Shown: positions 47,313 through 57,068, counted from the first letter of the stretch. The stretch: 64,000 bases of DNA from Marinifaba aquimaris (GCF_013328345.1 NZ_JABULX010000014.1:36522-100521), one strand, 5' to 3'. Notes: a model not told the origin generated them from the sequence alone. Numbers and translations: made by a program.

Positions 47313-47370
47313 ATAAGCAGAAACCAGACACTAGGAACTTTGTTTCGACCCACATATTTAAAATTATCGT

Positions 47371-47453
47371 CACCACCGCGCAGGCGGTGGTCGGTTATAA
47401 GCACTAGATACCCATTTAAACTAAACCGATTCCTGCCTTTGCAGGAAGGTCGA
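47371..47453. repeat. Composite palindromic repeat, copy A
   Basis: Two hairpins are separated by about 40 bp: ACCACCGC with loop GCAG and GCGGTGGT, then TTCCTGC with loop CTTT and GCAGGAA. A second, similar copy lies about 580 bp further on in the same orientation. The second hairpin resembles dispersed BIME-like CCTGC...GCAGG palindromes of many proteobacterial genomes. Confidence 0.75.
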
Positions 47454-47532
47454 TCCTAAATAACCTTCGTTTTTAAAAACTACGCCTTATCGGCTTTAAT
47501 ATTAAATTTTTCTTACGTCCAATGTCACGGAT

Positions 47533-47898
47533 ATGGGCGGGATGTTTACTCATGCAAAGGCCTTTAATCAAGATATTGGACGTTGGGATGTATCCAGTGT
47601 TGATATGAGTCAAATGTTTATTGTTGCTGAGAGCTTTAATCATGATATTTCACAATGGGACGTATCTAATGTTACGAATATGGAAGGTATGTTTAACTCT
47701 GCAAATCGCTTTGATTATTACGATGAAATATTAATCGCGTGGAGCGAGTTGGACTTACAAAATGATGTTCAATTAGGGGCTTATATTTTAAAGTATTCAT
47801 CCGAAGCTGAAGATGCACGTAGTATATTAATTAATAATTTCGGCTGGATTATTAAAGATAGTGGGAAAAAGAATCAACCGCCAACCGTCGTTAATTAA
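47533..47898 (+). pseudogene. Fragment of a BspA/DUF285-type surface protein
   Basis: 121 codons that keep only the C-terminal end of a protein made of roughly 25-residue repeats. Repeats such as [19 protein letters not shown] and [20 protein letters not shown] are the BspA-like/DUF285 bacterial surface repeats. The frame starts inside a repeat: NVTDM is coded just before the first ATG and a stop lies ten codons upstream. There is no signal peptide. The terminal part ([20 protein letters not shown]) is the usual end domain. It looks like a decayed remnant, and two copies of a palindromic repeat flank it. Confidence 0.75.
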
Positions 47899-47948
47899 AT
47901 TGTTTTCCAAGCTGTCATAGCAATTTCAATTTTAAAATATATATTTAT

Positions 47949-48015
47949 CACCACCACCCCGCAGGCGGTGGTCGGTTTTAAATAAAAACCGGTTCCAGCC
48001 TTCGCAGGAAGGACG
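47949..48015. repeat. Composite palindromic repeat, copy B
   Basis: A shorter copy of the 47371 repeat in the same orientation. It keeps GCAGGCGGTGGTCGGTT and GCAGGAAGG-type segments. The first stem is slightly degraded (CCACCACCCC against GCGGTGG) and the spacer between stems is shorter. Confidence 0.7.
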
Positions 48016-48126
48016 AACTGGGATCGTTTAAATTAATCTTTTCACAGGAATGATGTATTGAGTTTATATCAGATTGAAAACAGCCTGCAGAGCAAAAGCA
48101 AAGTCGAATAGCCTTCGCTTTTAGCA

Positions 48127-48900
48127 CTAAAGCTTTATCGGCTCGCCTAAATCAAATAATTGATATTCTTGTGGTGCCATTTTGTACCAATCTTCGTTGG
48201 TGGTTAATGGCTTAGTGGCTATGACGGTGACGATATCATTGGGGGTGGTTTCTTGTTGGAAATCCACTGTCATTTCAACATCACTTAAACTGGCGACACC
48301 AAATGGTGCGCGGCGGGTTAACCAGTGTAAGTTATTACTGCAATGCGCAAATAGATAACGGCCATCGGCTAAAAAGAAGTTCGCTACGCCCATTTCATGT
48401 AAAGTTGGTGCTAGTTTGGCGACCAAGCGAAATAGCGTTTTTCTATCTTGCGGCGGTTTATTTGGGTATTTGGCTTTAATTTGCGACATTAACCAACAAA
48501 ACGCGTGTTCGCTGTCGGTGGTACCCACTGGTTGGAAATGATCGGTTGTTAGCTTTTTCACCCCTTTTAGCTGACCGTTATGGGCAAAAGTCCAGTTTTG
48601 GCCCCACATCTCACGGCTAAAAGGGTGGGTGTTTTCAAGGCTGACACGACCGCGATTGGCTTGCCTGATATGACTAATGACACAAACACTTTTTATCGGG
48701 TAGCTTTGAATAAGCTTGGCAATTTCTGATTCACAGCTTGGCAGTGCATCTTTAAAAGTACGACTACCTTTACCTTCGTAAAAAGTAACACCAAAACCGT
48801 CTTTATGTGGTGCGGTTTGACCACCGCGAACCATTAAGCCAGAAAAGCTAAAACAAATATCAGTCGGCACATTGGCGCTCATTCCTAATAATTCACACAT
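48127..48900 (-). CDS. yafJ: Class II glutamine amidotransferase (YafJ-like)
   Basis: A 257-residue protein with the N-terminal nucleophile Cys2 (MCELLGMSANVP) exposed after Met removal, and the Ntn-type glutaminase fold. Conserved segments are HKDGFGVTFYEGKG, SHIRQANRGRVSLENTHPF, WTFAHNGQLKG and GTTDSEHAFCWL. The role of YafJ is not settled; family members transfer amide nitrogen from glutamine or act on gamma-glutamyl compounds. It lies 29 bp downstream of uvrA on the same strand, so it may be co-transcribed. Confidence 0.93.
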   Translation of the reverse strand: MCELLGMSANVPTDICFSFSGLMVRGGQTAPHKDGFGVTFYEGKGSRTFKDALPSCESEIAKLIQSYPIKSVCVISHIRQANRGRVSLENTHPFSREMWGQNWTFAHNGQLKGVKKLTTDHFQPVGTTDSEHAFCWLMSQIKAKYPNKPPQDRKTLFRLVAKLAPTLHEMGVANFFLADGRYLFAHCSNNLHWLTRRAPFGVASLSDVEMTVDFQQETTPNDIVTVIATKPLTTNEDWYKMAPQEYQLFDLGEPIKL

Positions 48901-48929
48901 GTTTTAGCGTCTCCTGCTTTAGCTTAATG

Positions 48930-51758
48930 TTACTGATTGAGCATAGGTTTTAAGAATCGGGCAGTATGCGAACCGCAATCTGCTTCAACCAAATCTTCCA
49001 GCGAGCCACTAAATAAGATCTGACCACCACCTGCACCGCCTTCTGGGCCTAAGTCGACGATCCAGTCTGTGGTTTTCACTACATCTAAGTTGTGCTCGAT
49101 AATGACTATGGTATTGCCGTGATCGCGCAGGCGATGTAATACTTTTAGTAGTTGCTCAATATCATGGAAATGTAGACCAGTGGTTGGCTCATCCAAAATA
49201 TAAAGGGTTGAGCCGGTATCGCGTTTAGATAATTCACGCGCCAGTTTTACCCTTTGTGCTTCACCACCCGATAGTGTGGTGGCCGCTTGCCCTAAACGAA
49301 TATAAGACAAGCCCACATCCATTAAGGTTTGTAATTTACGGGCGATAGCTGGTACAGCATCGAAAAATTCGCGGGCATCTTCAACCGTTAAGTCTAAGAC
49401 TTCGTGAATGCTCTTGCCTTTGTATTTGATTTCCAGCGTTTCGCGGTTGTAGCGTTTGCCTTTACAAACATCACATGGCACGTAAACATCAGGTAAGAAG
49501 TGCATTTCTACTTTGATCACACCATCGCCCTGACACGCCTCACAACGACCGCCTTTAACGTTAAAGCTAAAGCGACCCGGCTTGTAACCACGAGAACGCG
49601 CTTCTTGCGTACCTGCAAATAGCTCACGTACTGGTGTGAAAATACCAGTGTAAGTGGCAGGGTTCGATCTTGGAGTACGACCAATTGGGCTTTGATCAAT
49701 ATCGACCACTTTATCTAAGTGTTCTAAACCTGTGATCTTTTTATACGGTGCTGGTTCGTTACTTTCAGCGCGGTTTAATTGGCGCTGGGCAATGGAATAA
49801 AGTGTGTCGTTAATTAAAGTCGATTTACCTGAGCCTGAAACACCGGTAATACATGTCATTAAACCTAAAGGAATATCTAGGTTAACGTCTTTTAAGTTGT
49901 TGCCCGTGGCGCCTTCTAGTTTCAACCAATTTTCACCTGGTTGATTGCGCTCTTTGGGTACTTCAATCAAACGTCGGCCTGATAAATACTGACCTGTTAG
50001 TGAATCTTCCGATTTTAAGATATCGTCAATAGTACCTTGGGCGACAATTTCACCGCCGTGCACACCAGCACCAGGGCCGATATCAAGCACATAGTCGGCA
50101 CAGCGAATAGCATCTTCATCGTGCTCGACCACGATCACTGTGTTACCCAAATCTCTTAGATGGGTGAGAGTAGCGAGTAATCTTTCGTTATCTCTTTGGT
50201 GTAAGCCAATTGATGGTTCATCGAGTACGTACATGACACCGACTAAACCGGCGCCAATTTGACTGGCTAGACGAATACGCTGGGCTTCACCGCCTGATAG
50301 CGTATCGGCGCTGCGCTCTAGTGATAAATAGTTCAAACCGACATTGACTAAAAAGCCTAAGCGATCATTGATTTCTTTTAAGATCTTCTCGGCAATCTGT
50401 GCACGCTGGCCTTCAAGTTCTAGATTGCTGAAAAACTCAAGCGATTCAGCAATTGATGTTCTGGTTACCGCAGGTAAGTTCGTTTGGCCAATAAATACAT
50501 GGCGGGCTTCTTCGCGCAGACGCGAGCCACCACATGATTTACATGGTGCTGTGTTGATCAGTTTACTTAGCTCTTCTCGTACCGCTGATGATTCCGTCTC
50601 TTTGTATCGACGGTTCATGTTAGGGATAACACCTTCAAACACATGGTTGCGTTTGATGACATCACCTCTGTCGTTCATGTAGCTAAAGTCGAGTTTAGTG
50701 CGACCACTGCCGTACAACACGACTTGTTGGCATTCTTCTGGGATATCTTGCCAAGGCGCATTGACGTCAAAACCGTAATGTTCGGCAACGGTTTTTAACA
50801 TAGCAAAGTAGTAGTAAGAGCGCTTATCCCAACCTTTGATTGCACCACCTGAAAGGCTGAGCTCTGGGTTTAGGATAATTTTGTCTGGGTCAAAAAATTG
50901 TTCTACACCTAAGCCATCACAGGTTTGACAAGCACCCGATGGGTTGTTGAACGAGAACATACGTGGCTCGATTTCTGCCATGCTGTAACCACAATGCGGG
51001 CAAGAAAAATTCGCCGAAAAGACCACTTCGTCTTTTTCTGGTTCATCCATCCAAGCAATTTTTGCTACGCCATTAGCGAGCTCTAATGCCGCTTCAAATG
51101 ATTCAGCCAAACGTTGTTGTAGGTCATCACGCACTTTGAAGCGGTCGACAACCACTTCGATAGTGTGTTTTTTGTGTAAGTCGAGCTGAGGAGGATCACT
51201 TAAGTCGCATACTTCTCCATCAATACGCGCACGAATAAAACCTTGAGCGGCCAAGTTATCAAGTGTTTTTACGTGCTCACCTTTTCTATCTTGCACCACT
51301 GGTGCAAGTAGCATTAACTTTTCGCCTTCAGGCATAGCTAATACCTGATCGACCATTTGACTGATAGTCTGTGCGGCTAGCGGTACATCATGGGTAGGGC
51401 ATCTAGGTTCACCGACACGGGCGAAAAGCAGCCTTAAATAGTCGTAGATCTCAGTGATCGTACCTACGGTTGATCTCGGGTTGTGAGATGTTGATTTTTG
51501 TTCAATTGAGATCGCAGGCGACAAACCTTCGATGTGATCAACATCTGGTTTTTCCATTAGGGATAAGAATTGACGCGCATAAGCAGATAGCGACTCTACA
51601 TAGCGACGTTGCCCTTCGGCGTATAAGGTATCAAATGCGAGCGATGATTTACCGGAACCGGATAAACCCGTAATGACGATAAGCTCATCACGCGGCAGTT
51701 CTAAATTGATATTTTTTAGATTATGAGTGCGAGCACCCCTAACTGAGATCTTATCCAT
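48930..51758 (-). CDS. uvrA: Excinuclease ABC subunit A
   Basis: 942 residues from the ATG at 51758 ([20 protein letters not shown]), the standard UvrA start; the open frame extends 17 residues upstream without homology. Two ABC ATPase halves are visible: Walker [10 protein letters not shown] and GVSGSGKST, and signatures [12 protein letters not shown] and [12 protein letters not shown]. Two zinc modules (CPHCGY with CQTCDGLG, and CEACQGDG with CDVCKGKR) are intact. UvrA finds DNA damage with UvrB in nucleotide excision repair. I saw no clear LexA box upstream. The 189-bp divergent gap also serves the STAS-like gene. Confidence 0.98.
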   Translation of the reverse strand: MDKISVRGARTHNLKNINLELPRDELIVITGLSGSGKSSLAFDTLYAEGQRRYVESLSAYARQFLSLMEKPDVDHIEGLSPAISIEQKSTSHNPRSTVGTITEIYDYLRLLFARVGEPRCPTHDVPLAAQTISQMVDQVLAMPEGEKLMLLAPVVQDRKGEHVKTLDNLAAQGFIRARIDGEVCDLSDPPQLDLHKKHTIEVVVDRFKVRDDLQQRLAESFEAALELANGVAKIAWMDEPEKDEVVFSANFSCPHCGYSMAEIEPRMFSFNNPSGACQTCDGLGVEQFFDPDKIILNPELSLSGGAIKGWDKRSYYYFAMLKTVAEHYGFDVNAPWQDIPEECQQVVLYGSGRTKLDFSYMNDRGDVIKRNHVFEGVIPNMNRRYKETESSAVREELSKLINTAPCKSCGGSRLREEARHVFIGQTNLPAVTRTSIAESLEFFSNLELEGQRAQIAEKILKEINDRLGFLVNVGLNYLSLERSADTLSGGEAQRIRLASQIGAGLVGVMYVLDEPSIGLHQRDNERLLATLTHLRDLGNTVIVVEHDEDAIRCADYVLDIGPGAGVHGGEIVAQGTIDDILKSEDSLTGQYLSGRRLIEVPKERNQPGENWLKLEGATGNNLKDVNLDIPLGLMTCITGVSGSGKSTLINDTLYSIAQRQLNRAESNEPAPYKKITGLEHLDKVVDIDQSPIGRTPRSNPATYTGIFTPVRELFAGTQEARSRGYKPGRFSFNVKGGRCEACQGDGVIKVEMHFLPDVYVPCDVCKGKRYNRETLEIKYKGKSIHEVLDLTVEDAREFFDAVPAIARKLQTLMDVGLSYIRLGQAATTLSGGEAQRVKLARELSKRDTGSTLYILDEPTTGLHFHDIEQLLKVLHRLRDHGNTIVIIEHNLDVVKTTDWIVDLGPEGGAGGGQILFSGSLEDLVEADCGSHTARFLKPMLNQ

Positions 51759-51947
51759 TGGCCTACTTATTCTTGAAAATGCGACCTGCAAGTATCGCAT
51801 TTCTATCAAAAGAAAACAGACAAAGTTTACGTTTATTTTTTATCTTATAAATAAGCCTTCTAATAATGTTGGCTATTGTCTATCTTTGTTTGCTAATATT
51901 GCGTTTTGTAATATTTAAGTTGTATTTGTGGAGCTGATGTAAAAAAG

Positions 51948-52319
51948 ATGGATGCGATTAAAACGGTAGCGCTGGGGTTTGGTACTATTAATCTGCTGAA
52001 AGAGAATTTAGCTGAAGTCATCATTGATGAAGGCGTCGAGATGGACCTGGCAATGGTCAATCAATATCACCAAGCTTTACTAACCAATTTAACCCCGCCT
52101 TTTGATATTGTTATCAATAAGTTAAATGCTTATACCTACACTTTTGAAGCCCAACTTGAGCTGGGTACGCTGGCTGAAATTGACCGTCTAGCTGTCATTA
52201 CCTACAACAGTATTGCAAAAGTTTCGACTGAAAACTTAGCCAAATTTCCTCGAAACAAAGCCTGGAATGTCGAATTTTTTTCCGACCGCCAAGATGCGAT
52301 AGATTGGTTGATCGCCTAG
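51948..52319 (+). CDS. STAS/SpoIIAA-like small protein
   Basis: A 123-residue protein with no signal peptide. It contains a pattern typical of SpoIIAA/STAS folds: alternating strands (EVIIDEGVEM, FDIVINKLNAY, IDRLAVITYN) and an end helix DAIDWLIA that matches the usual C-terminal part. STAS domains act as regulatory switches. Function unknown; the assignment rests on pattern resemblance only. It is divergent from uvrA and followed at 101 bp by a transporter gene. Confidence 0.6.
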   Translation: MDAIKTVALGFGTINLLKENLAEVIIDEGVEMDLAMVNQYHQALLTNLTPPFDIVINKLNAYTYTFEAQLELGTLAEIDRLAVITYNSIAKVSTENLAKFPRNKAWNVEFFSDRQDAIDWLIA

Positions 52320-52420
52320 CTACATTATTTTCTGTCAAATAATTCTAATTCATTATTTGTTCAAAGCACTGCTCTGTAGTGCTTTGTTGTTGATTTCTGA
52401 TACAATTCGACCCCATAAAA

Positions 52421-53815
52421 ATGAGCCAATTATCAGGAACGTCAGTGTCTAACCAGCTTAATGCTTTTGAGAAAAAAATAGCCGCCACTTTAGCCAGCGT
52501 ATTCGGTTTACGTATGTTAGGCCTATTTATGGTTATGCCGGTTGTGGCTGTTTTTGGTCAAGACTTAGAAGGCTTCTCTCCGATTTGGATTGGTATCATT
52601 GTCGGCGCTTATGGCCTCACGCAAGCACTTCTGCAAATCCCCATGGGCTTGCTTTCCGATAAAATTGGCCGCAAGCCCGTTATTTTACTCGGCTTGAGCT
52701 TATTTGCGTTAGGCTCAATTATAGCTGCCAATGCTGACCATGTTATTTGGGTAACTGTAGGCCGCTTTTTACAGGGTACAGGTGCAATTGCTGCCGCGGT
52801 ATTGGCACTTGCTGCTGATTTAACTCGAGAAGAGCAGCGCTCTAAAGTTATGGCAATCATAGGTATGTGTATAGGTTTATCTTTTGCTATCGCTATGGTT
52901 GCGGGCCCACTGATTGCCAATAAATTGGGTTTAAGCGGTATTTTTGCGGTTACTGCTGTGCTGGCTTGTATTGGTATTGCGATTGTCGCTATCGCTATAC
53001 CGAATACGGTTAACAAAGCTAAACAACGCGATGCTATTCCTATCCCTTCGCAATTAAAACAGTTAGCTAAACACAGTCAGCTGGGTAAGTTAAATCTAGG
53101 TGTATTCTTTTTGCACTTACAACTGACTGCGCTTTTTGTCATTTTACCTGGGTTACTTGTGCAATCGGGTATGGCATCACAAAGTCACTGGATGCTTTAT
53201 TTCCCAGCATTGATTATGTCTTTCATTATCATGGCGCCGGCGTTGATGTGGGCGGTAAAAAACAATAAAGAAGTGACTATCTTCAAGTTAGCAATTGCTG
53301 TGATGGCATTAAGCTTAATAACCGTTGCTATTTTTCCTAATGCCCTAGGAATTTTATTAGCCACATTGGTGTTGTTTTTTGCTGGCTTTAACTACTTAGA
53401 AGCTAATTTACCTGCCTGGGTCAGTCGTATTGCTCCTGCTGGGCAAAAAGGTTCAGCAATGGGCTTATTCTCTACTCACCAGTTTGCAGGTGCCTTTGCA
53501 GGTGGTCTTGTTGGCGGTGTGTTATTGCAAATGTTTTCTGCACCTATAGCGTTAGCTGCCACTGCTTGTTTAGCTTTACCATGGTTTTTCTTGATGAAAG
53601 GGCTTGTTTTACCTCGCAAGACCAAGCCTAGAGTTGTCAGCTTTAAAGCGACAGATGTGGATGTCGATACATTAGCCAATAACTTTACTCAGATTAGCGG
53701 AGTAGAGGAAGCCGTTATCTTTGTTGAAGACCAAAAAGCGTATCTAAAAATAGACCCAAAATGTTTTGAAGAAAGTGATTTAACTGAATTCTTAAAGCAG
53801 CATAAACTGGTATAA
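52421..53815 (+). CDS. yajR: MFS transporter with YAM domain (YajR-like)
   Basis: A 464-residue protein with twelve membrane helices. It has the MFS motif A GLLSDKIGRKPVIL between helices 2 and 3 and VGRFLQGTGAIAAAVLALAAD in helices 4-5. A cytoplasmic domain of about 65 residues after helix 12 (DVDTLANNFTQISGVEEA to the end) corresponds to the ferredoxin-like YAM domain of E. coli YajR. YajR is a proton-driven drug/H+ antiporter-type protein with unknown natural substrate. The start ATG is not preceded by a strong ribosome-binding site. Confidence 0.9.
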   Translation: MSQLSGTSVSNQLNAFEKKIAATLASVFGLRMLGLFMVMPVVAVFGQDLEGFSPIWIGIIVGAYGLTQALLQIPMGLLSDKIGRKPVILLGLSLFALGSIIAANADHVIWVTVGRFLQGTGAIAAAVLALAADLTREEQRSKVMAIIGMCIGLSFAIAMVAGPLIANKLGLSGIFAVTAVLACIGIAIVAIAIPNTVNKAKQRDAIPIPSQLKQLAKHSQLGKLNLGVFFLHLQLTALFVILPGLLVQSGMASQSHWMLYFPALIMSFIIMAPALMWAVKNNKEVTIFKLAIAVMALSLITVAIFPNALGILLATLVLFFAGFNYLEANLPAWVSRIAPAGQKGSAMGLFSTHQFAGAFAGGLVGGVLLQMFSAPIALAATACLALPWFFLMKGLVLPRKTKPRVVSFKATDVDVDTLANNFTQISGVEEAVIFVEDQKAYLKIDPKCFEESDLTEFLKQHKLV

Positions 53816-54329
53816 ATCGCTGTACTAAGTTATAAATGTAAACAAAATATGCGTTAAGTTTGATCAAAGTTGAATTTTTTTTCATACAAAAAGATCAAAG
53901 AAAACAAATTTTTAGATCAAAATTCAAACTTTTTATGTAAAAACTTTGTGATAATTATTGTTACGTATGTAAAGTTGTGTTTAAATGTTTCTCATTGGAG
54001 CAGATAATAAAAACAAAAAGTGCTCTAAAAAGAACCACAACAATAACAACAAAGTGGTATCCAGCATGACTGGATAATTATAAGAAGAAAAATAAATAAT
54101 AATAAGAAGAAGATAATAAACTTCACTAACAATAATAATAAAGAAAATATTTAAAGCTAGAAGCTGACTATTTAGAAAATATACGGCAAACGTGCAATAA
54201 AAATAACAATAAGCTAGTCTCACGTTTGTCCTTTTCTTTCCCCTCTCTACACAAACTTAACAATCCTTTTGTTTACCCTATAACTGCTTGTGGTTAAAAT
54301 AGCGCCCTTTAAAATTCTCACGCGAAATT
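53816..54329. other. 514-bp A-rich intergenic region with several hairpins
   Basis: No convincing gene. The plus strand is unusually rich in A, with AAC and AAT/AAG runs between about 54010 and 54200. Short stems are visible: GAGCA...TGCTC (about 53998-54025), CCAC...GTGG (about 54035-54058), TATCCAG-CATGA-CTGGATA (about 54058-54076), and AAACGTG...CACGTTT (about 54187-54228). This could be a structured untranslated leader or a small RNA. A 30-codon frame overlaps it (see next entry). Confidence 0.45.
53985..54077 (+). CDS. Possible small peptide gene in the A-rich region
   Basis: An open frame of 30 codons (MFLIGADNKNKKCSKKNHNN, continuing to SSMTG). The product would be Lys/Asn-rich with one Cys. 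The ribosome-binding site is poor. Asn and Lys codons follow naturally from A-rich DNA, so it may be coincidental. Reported because it exactly spans the first three hairpins. Confidence 0.2.
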   Translation: MFLIGADNKNKKCSKKNHNNNNKVVSSMTG

Positions 54330-54569
54330 ATGACTGATATAAAAGCCGATCATCAACTTGATGCGATGGGACTGCGTTGTCCTGAACCTGTAATGCAAAT
54401 CCGCAAGAAAGTGCGTGAGATAGCAGACGGTGAAACCTTACTGATTAAGGCTGATGACCCTTCAACGACTCGAGATATTCCAAGCTTTTGTCAGTTTATG
54501 GATCACACCTTATTAAAAGCAGAAACTGACGCTAAACCTTATTTCTATTTGATCAAAAAAGGTAAATAA
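54330..54569 (+). CDS. tusA: Sulfur-carrier protein TusA
   Basis: 79 residues (81 in E. coli) with the TusA signature [19 protein letters not shown], where Cys19 in RCPEP carries the persulfide. TusA passes sulfur from IscS to the TusBCD/TusE relay for 2-thiouridine in tRNA. It lies 6 bp before an MFS transporter gene on the same strand, so they are probably co-transcribed. Confidence 0.95.
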   Translation: MTDIKADHQLDAMGLRCPEPVMQIRKKVREIADGETLLIKADDPSTTRDIPSFCQFMDHTLLKAETDAKPYFYLIKKGK

Positions 54570-54575
54570 ACCTTA

Positions 54576-55790
54576 ATGACCAAAGCCAGTGCATATAAAC
54601 ACTTTGCCGTTATTATTTTAGTGGCCCTTATTAGTGTATCTGGCATTGCATTACCTTATCCGATTTTAGCGCCTATTTTTATGGATGAGGTAGCGACAGA
54701 CTTTAACCGCTTCCTCAATATTCCTGCAGAACTTCTATTTGCTGTTGCCTTGGCAATCTATCCATTAGGAATATTAGTCGGGAGCTCTTTTATTGGTGCC
54801 TTATCTGATCTATTTGGCAGGCGCTCAACTCTCACTGTTACTTTATTTTTTGCTGCTTTAGGTTACTGCTTTACCGCTTGGGCTGTGATGATAGAGCATT
54901 ATCCTTTATTTATTTTGGCTCGCTTCTTAACTGGTTTATGTGAAGGCAATGTGTCTGTTTGCCGTGCGTTAGCACTCGATTTAGATCCACATATAGAAAA
55001 AACACGGGCAATGTCCTTGCTCAATGCTACTTTTTACACGGGCTATCTTGTCGGGCCACTTGCGGGTGGATATTTGATGGATTTTGGCAATGATGCCGCT
55101 TTTTGGGTGGCAGCAGTTGCTACTTTGTTTGCTTTGGCTGTTGTTCATTTCCTACTAGGTGAATCGACCCAGCCAAAAGAAAAAGCTAGCCTTGTATTGC
55201 TGAGATCAAAAATCATCACTCACAATTCATTTAGGCTGCTTAAAGAGCGGCCGATCAGACGCGTCTTTATCATTTATTTGTTACTTGCGATGGGTATTAA
55301 CAGCTTATATGAATATTACCCACTTTGGTTAGTCACTGACTTTGCAGCATCGAGTATGCAAATAGGCATAGCGACAGCTGTTTTAACCCTATTTATGATT
55401 ATCTCAAGTGCATTTGCCGTCACCTACTGGAAACACCGCTTAGGATTGGCGACAGGCGCTATGATTGCCATGTTCGGTTTGACAGCCAGTTTGTTTAGTT
55501 ATGGCTTGTATGATTATTCAAGTTTATTGTGGATAGGTTTTCCAATCACGGGGTGTTTTATTGCACTCGTCAACGGCATGATGCCTGTCTATTTCTCTGA
55601 ACGCTTTGGTGAATTTGGCCAAGGGCGTATTATGGGATTACTGACTAGTACTTTTTGCTTGGCAAATGTTGTAATGGCACTCTTAGGTGGAATTATTGCC
55701 TTACTATCCCCGCTTTATAGTATTTTCTTTGGTGCAGTGTTAATACTTTTTTCGATGTTTTTGTTTAAATTCCAACCAAAAAATAGCTGA
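54576..55790 (+). CDS. MFS transporter
   Basis: A 404-residue protein with about twelve membrane helices. The MFS motif A is GALSDLFGRRSTLTV (about residue 83), and helices 4-5 hold ARFLTGLCEGNVSVCRALALD. The pattern resembles TetA/drug-efflux-type transporters (multidrug/H+ antiporters). The substrate is unknown. It follows tusA at 6 bp. Confidence 0.85.
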   Translation: MTKASAYKHFAVIILVALISVSGIALPYPILAPIFMDEVATDFNRFLNIPAELLFAVALAIYPLGILVGSSFIGALSDLFGRRSTLTVTLFFAALGYCFTAWAVMIEHYPLFILARFLTGLCEGNVSVCRALALDLDPHIEKTRAMSLLNATFYTGYLVGPLAGGYLMDFGNDAAFWVAAVATLFALAVVHFLLGESTQPKEKASLVLLRSKIITHNSFRLLKERPIRRVFIIYLLLAMGINSLYEYYPLWLVTDFAASSMQIGIATAVLTLFMIISSAFAVTYWKHRLGLATGAMIAMFGLTASLFSYGLYDYSSLLWIGFPITGCFIALVNGMMPVYFSERFGEFGQGRIMGLLTSTFCLANVVMALLGGIIALLSPLYSIFFGAVLILFSMFLFKFQPKNS

Positions 55791-55912
55791 TCTGACCAGT
55801 TCTCTATGGTCAATTTCTCACAAGAGTTTAGGTTTACTGTTACATACCAGTAACACAAATATGCTTAATATATAGTCACTAAAATTAAATATTCATTTAT
55901 TTAGGCATTAAA

Positions 55913-56266
55913 ATGAAATTGTGTAATTTGGCTATCCTCGGGACGTTGTTTGCAACAATGTATAGCCATGCTTCAACTGAACCTAGTACTAAACGTGTAG
56001 ATTCAGGCTTGTTTAATACAGACAGAGTTACATATCTTTGCATCGACTGTAATAGCTCAAGTGATTTCAGCGAACAAGCACAAAAGTTAGCTGAAAGACG
56101 AAAGAGCGGGGAATTTGCTCTAATCGACCAAGACGATGATTACATGGTGACGTTTGAAGTTGAGTTTATGACAACTCAATACAAAAACAAGACGCGAAGC
56201 ACTTATCTCGTCAAACCACTAGATACTCAGCAAAAACCTTCTTTTGTAACGGCAACTAATTACTAA
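55913..56266 (+). CDS. Small exported hypothetical protein with CxxC motif
   Basis: A 117-residue protein. The signal peptide covers about 1-21 (AILGTLFATMYSHAS). The mature part has one CxxC motif (YLCIDCNSS) near residue 40, a helical region (DFSEQAQKLAERRKSG) and beta-rich ends. The CxxC could be a disulfide or metal site. No family recognised. A small open frame follows 13 bp after its stop and may be co-transcribed. Confidence 0.6.
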   Translation: MKLCNLAILGTLFATMYSHASTEPSTKRVDSGLFNTDRVTYLCIDCNSSSDFSEQAQKLAERRKSGEFALIDQDDDYMVTFEVEFMTTQYKNKTRSTYLVKPLDTQQKPSFVTATNY

Positions 56267-56279
56267 TTAACGGATTAAT

Positions 56280-56447
56280 ATGTTTAAGAAGACAACGGAC
56301 GTCAAAACATCAGAAGTAAACGATGCTGATGATCACATTTTCGATTTGCTTTTTGATGGACTTGATTGGCATGAAGATGAGTTCAATCAATTCCAACAAA
56401 CACAGGCTGAAAGAATGCAAGCAAAAGCATTGGCGCCTAAGCACTAA
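56280..56447 (+). CDS. Small hypothetical protein, 55 residues
   Basis: An open frame of 55 codons (MFKKTTDVKTSEVNDADDHI at the N-terminus, KALAPKH at the C-terminus), 13 bp after the exported CxxC protein and on the same strand. The protein is acidic with an aromatic centre (FDLLFDGLDWHEDEFNQF), a composition that looks coding rather than random. No family recognised. The ribosome-binding site is weak. The overlapping 56323-56580 frame is a worse candidate. Confidence 0.5.
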   Translation: MFKKTTDVKTSEVNDADDHIFDLLFDGLDWHEDEFNQFQQTQAERMQAKALAPKH

Positions 56448-56463
56448 ATTTCTAGCTTTCTCG

Positions 56464-56491
56464 GGTAGCGGTATAGCCCGAGCTTTCCTTT
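56464..56491. terminator. Hairpin downstream of the small gene pair, possible terminator
   Basis: CTCGGG and CCCGAG arms surround TAGCGGTATAG, just after the 55-residue gene. A T-rich but interrupted tract (CTTTCCTTT) follows. Confidence 0.45.
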
Positions 56492-56502
56492 ACCTTATTA
56501 AG

Positions 56503-56949
56503 TTAGGCTTTGGTATTTATCCCATATTGATAAGCTTCCAGCTTACCAATAAGCGCTACTTGGTTTTTGATAACGTTTGATTCGGCCGGATAGTGCTTTT
56601 TACTTTCTTCTAAATCTTCTTTCATTTTTGCTAATACATCAAACTTCTCGTTATTTGCGCGTTCAAGTGTCATATCTCCAAATTGCCCATCATACTTTAC
56701 TAAGCCGTATTTTCCAGTCATTACTGCAAGCTCACCTAGCGATAAAAAACCTTTATCATAGAGCGTCTGTGCGGCTCCTGCTTGCTCTTTCAATGTCATG
56801 TTCGTGAAGTCAAATTCCCTTTCTCGGTGAGGTGTTGCCGCTGAGGTAATATTTTGCCCTTGTTCAATAGGTTTGTTTTCTTGGGGATTTGTTTTATTGG
56901 TTACGCTCTGTGTGGTGCTGTAGTGCTTAATTGAAGAGTTGATGTTCAT
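56503..56949 (-). CDS. Hypothetical protein
   Basis: A 148-residue soluble protein. A low-complexity N-terminal half rich in Asn, Thr and Gln (about 1-45) is followed by a helical part (FTNMTLKEQAGAAQTLYDKG and ELAVMTGKYGLVKY). There is no signal peptide or membrane segment. No family recognised. It is convergent with the small gene pair, and nothing follows on its own strand. Confidence 0.6.
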   Translation of the reverse strand: MNINSSIKHYSTTQSVTNKTNPQENKPIEQGQNITSAATPHREREFDFTNMTLKEQAGAAQTLYDKGFLSLGELAVMTGKYGLVKYDGQFGDMTLERANNEKFDVLAKMKEDLEESKKHYPAESNVIKNQVALIGKLEAYQYGINTKA

Positions 56950-57068
56950 GCTGATTTCCTTATTTCATCTATGCGTATAAAAAAAACAGCAAATAACATT
57001 CCAGAATTTAAATTAAGCTTCTTTTTGCAAAATAATAAAGCAGCTATTGTGACCAAACTTCGAATCTC

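Noticed and set aside
47371..48015. Integron cassette with attC sites
   Set aside because: The palindromes lack the conserved attC core ends, and there is no integrase gene in the window.
51759..51947. LexA box upstream of uvrA
   Set aside because: No CTG-N10-CAG match was found by eye in the gap.
53981..54223. 80-residue hydrophobic frame on the minus strand
   Set aside because: Its Leu/Phe/Tyr/Ile composition is just the complement of A-rich DNA; no ribosome-binding site or homology pattern.
56323..56580. 85-residue frame overlapping the 55-residue gene
   Set aside because: It runs through the downstream hairpin and into the convergent gene, and its composition is not protein-like.
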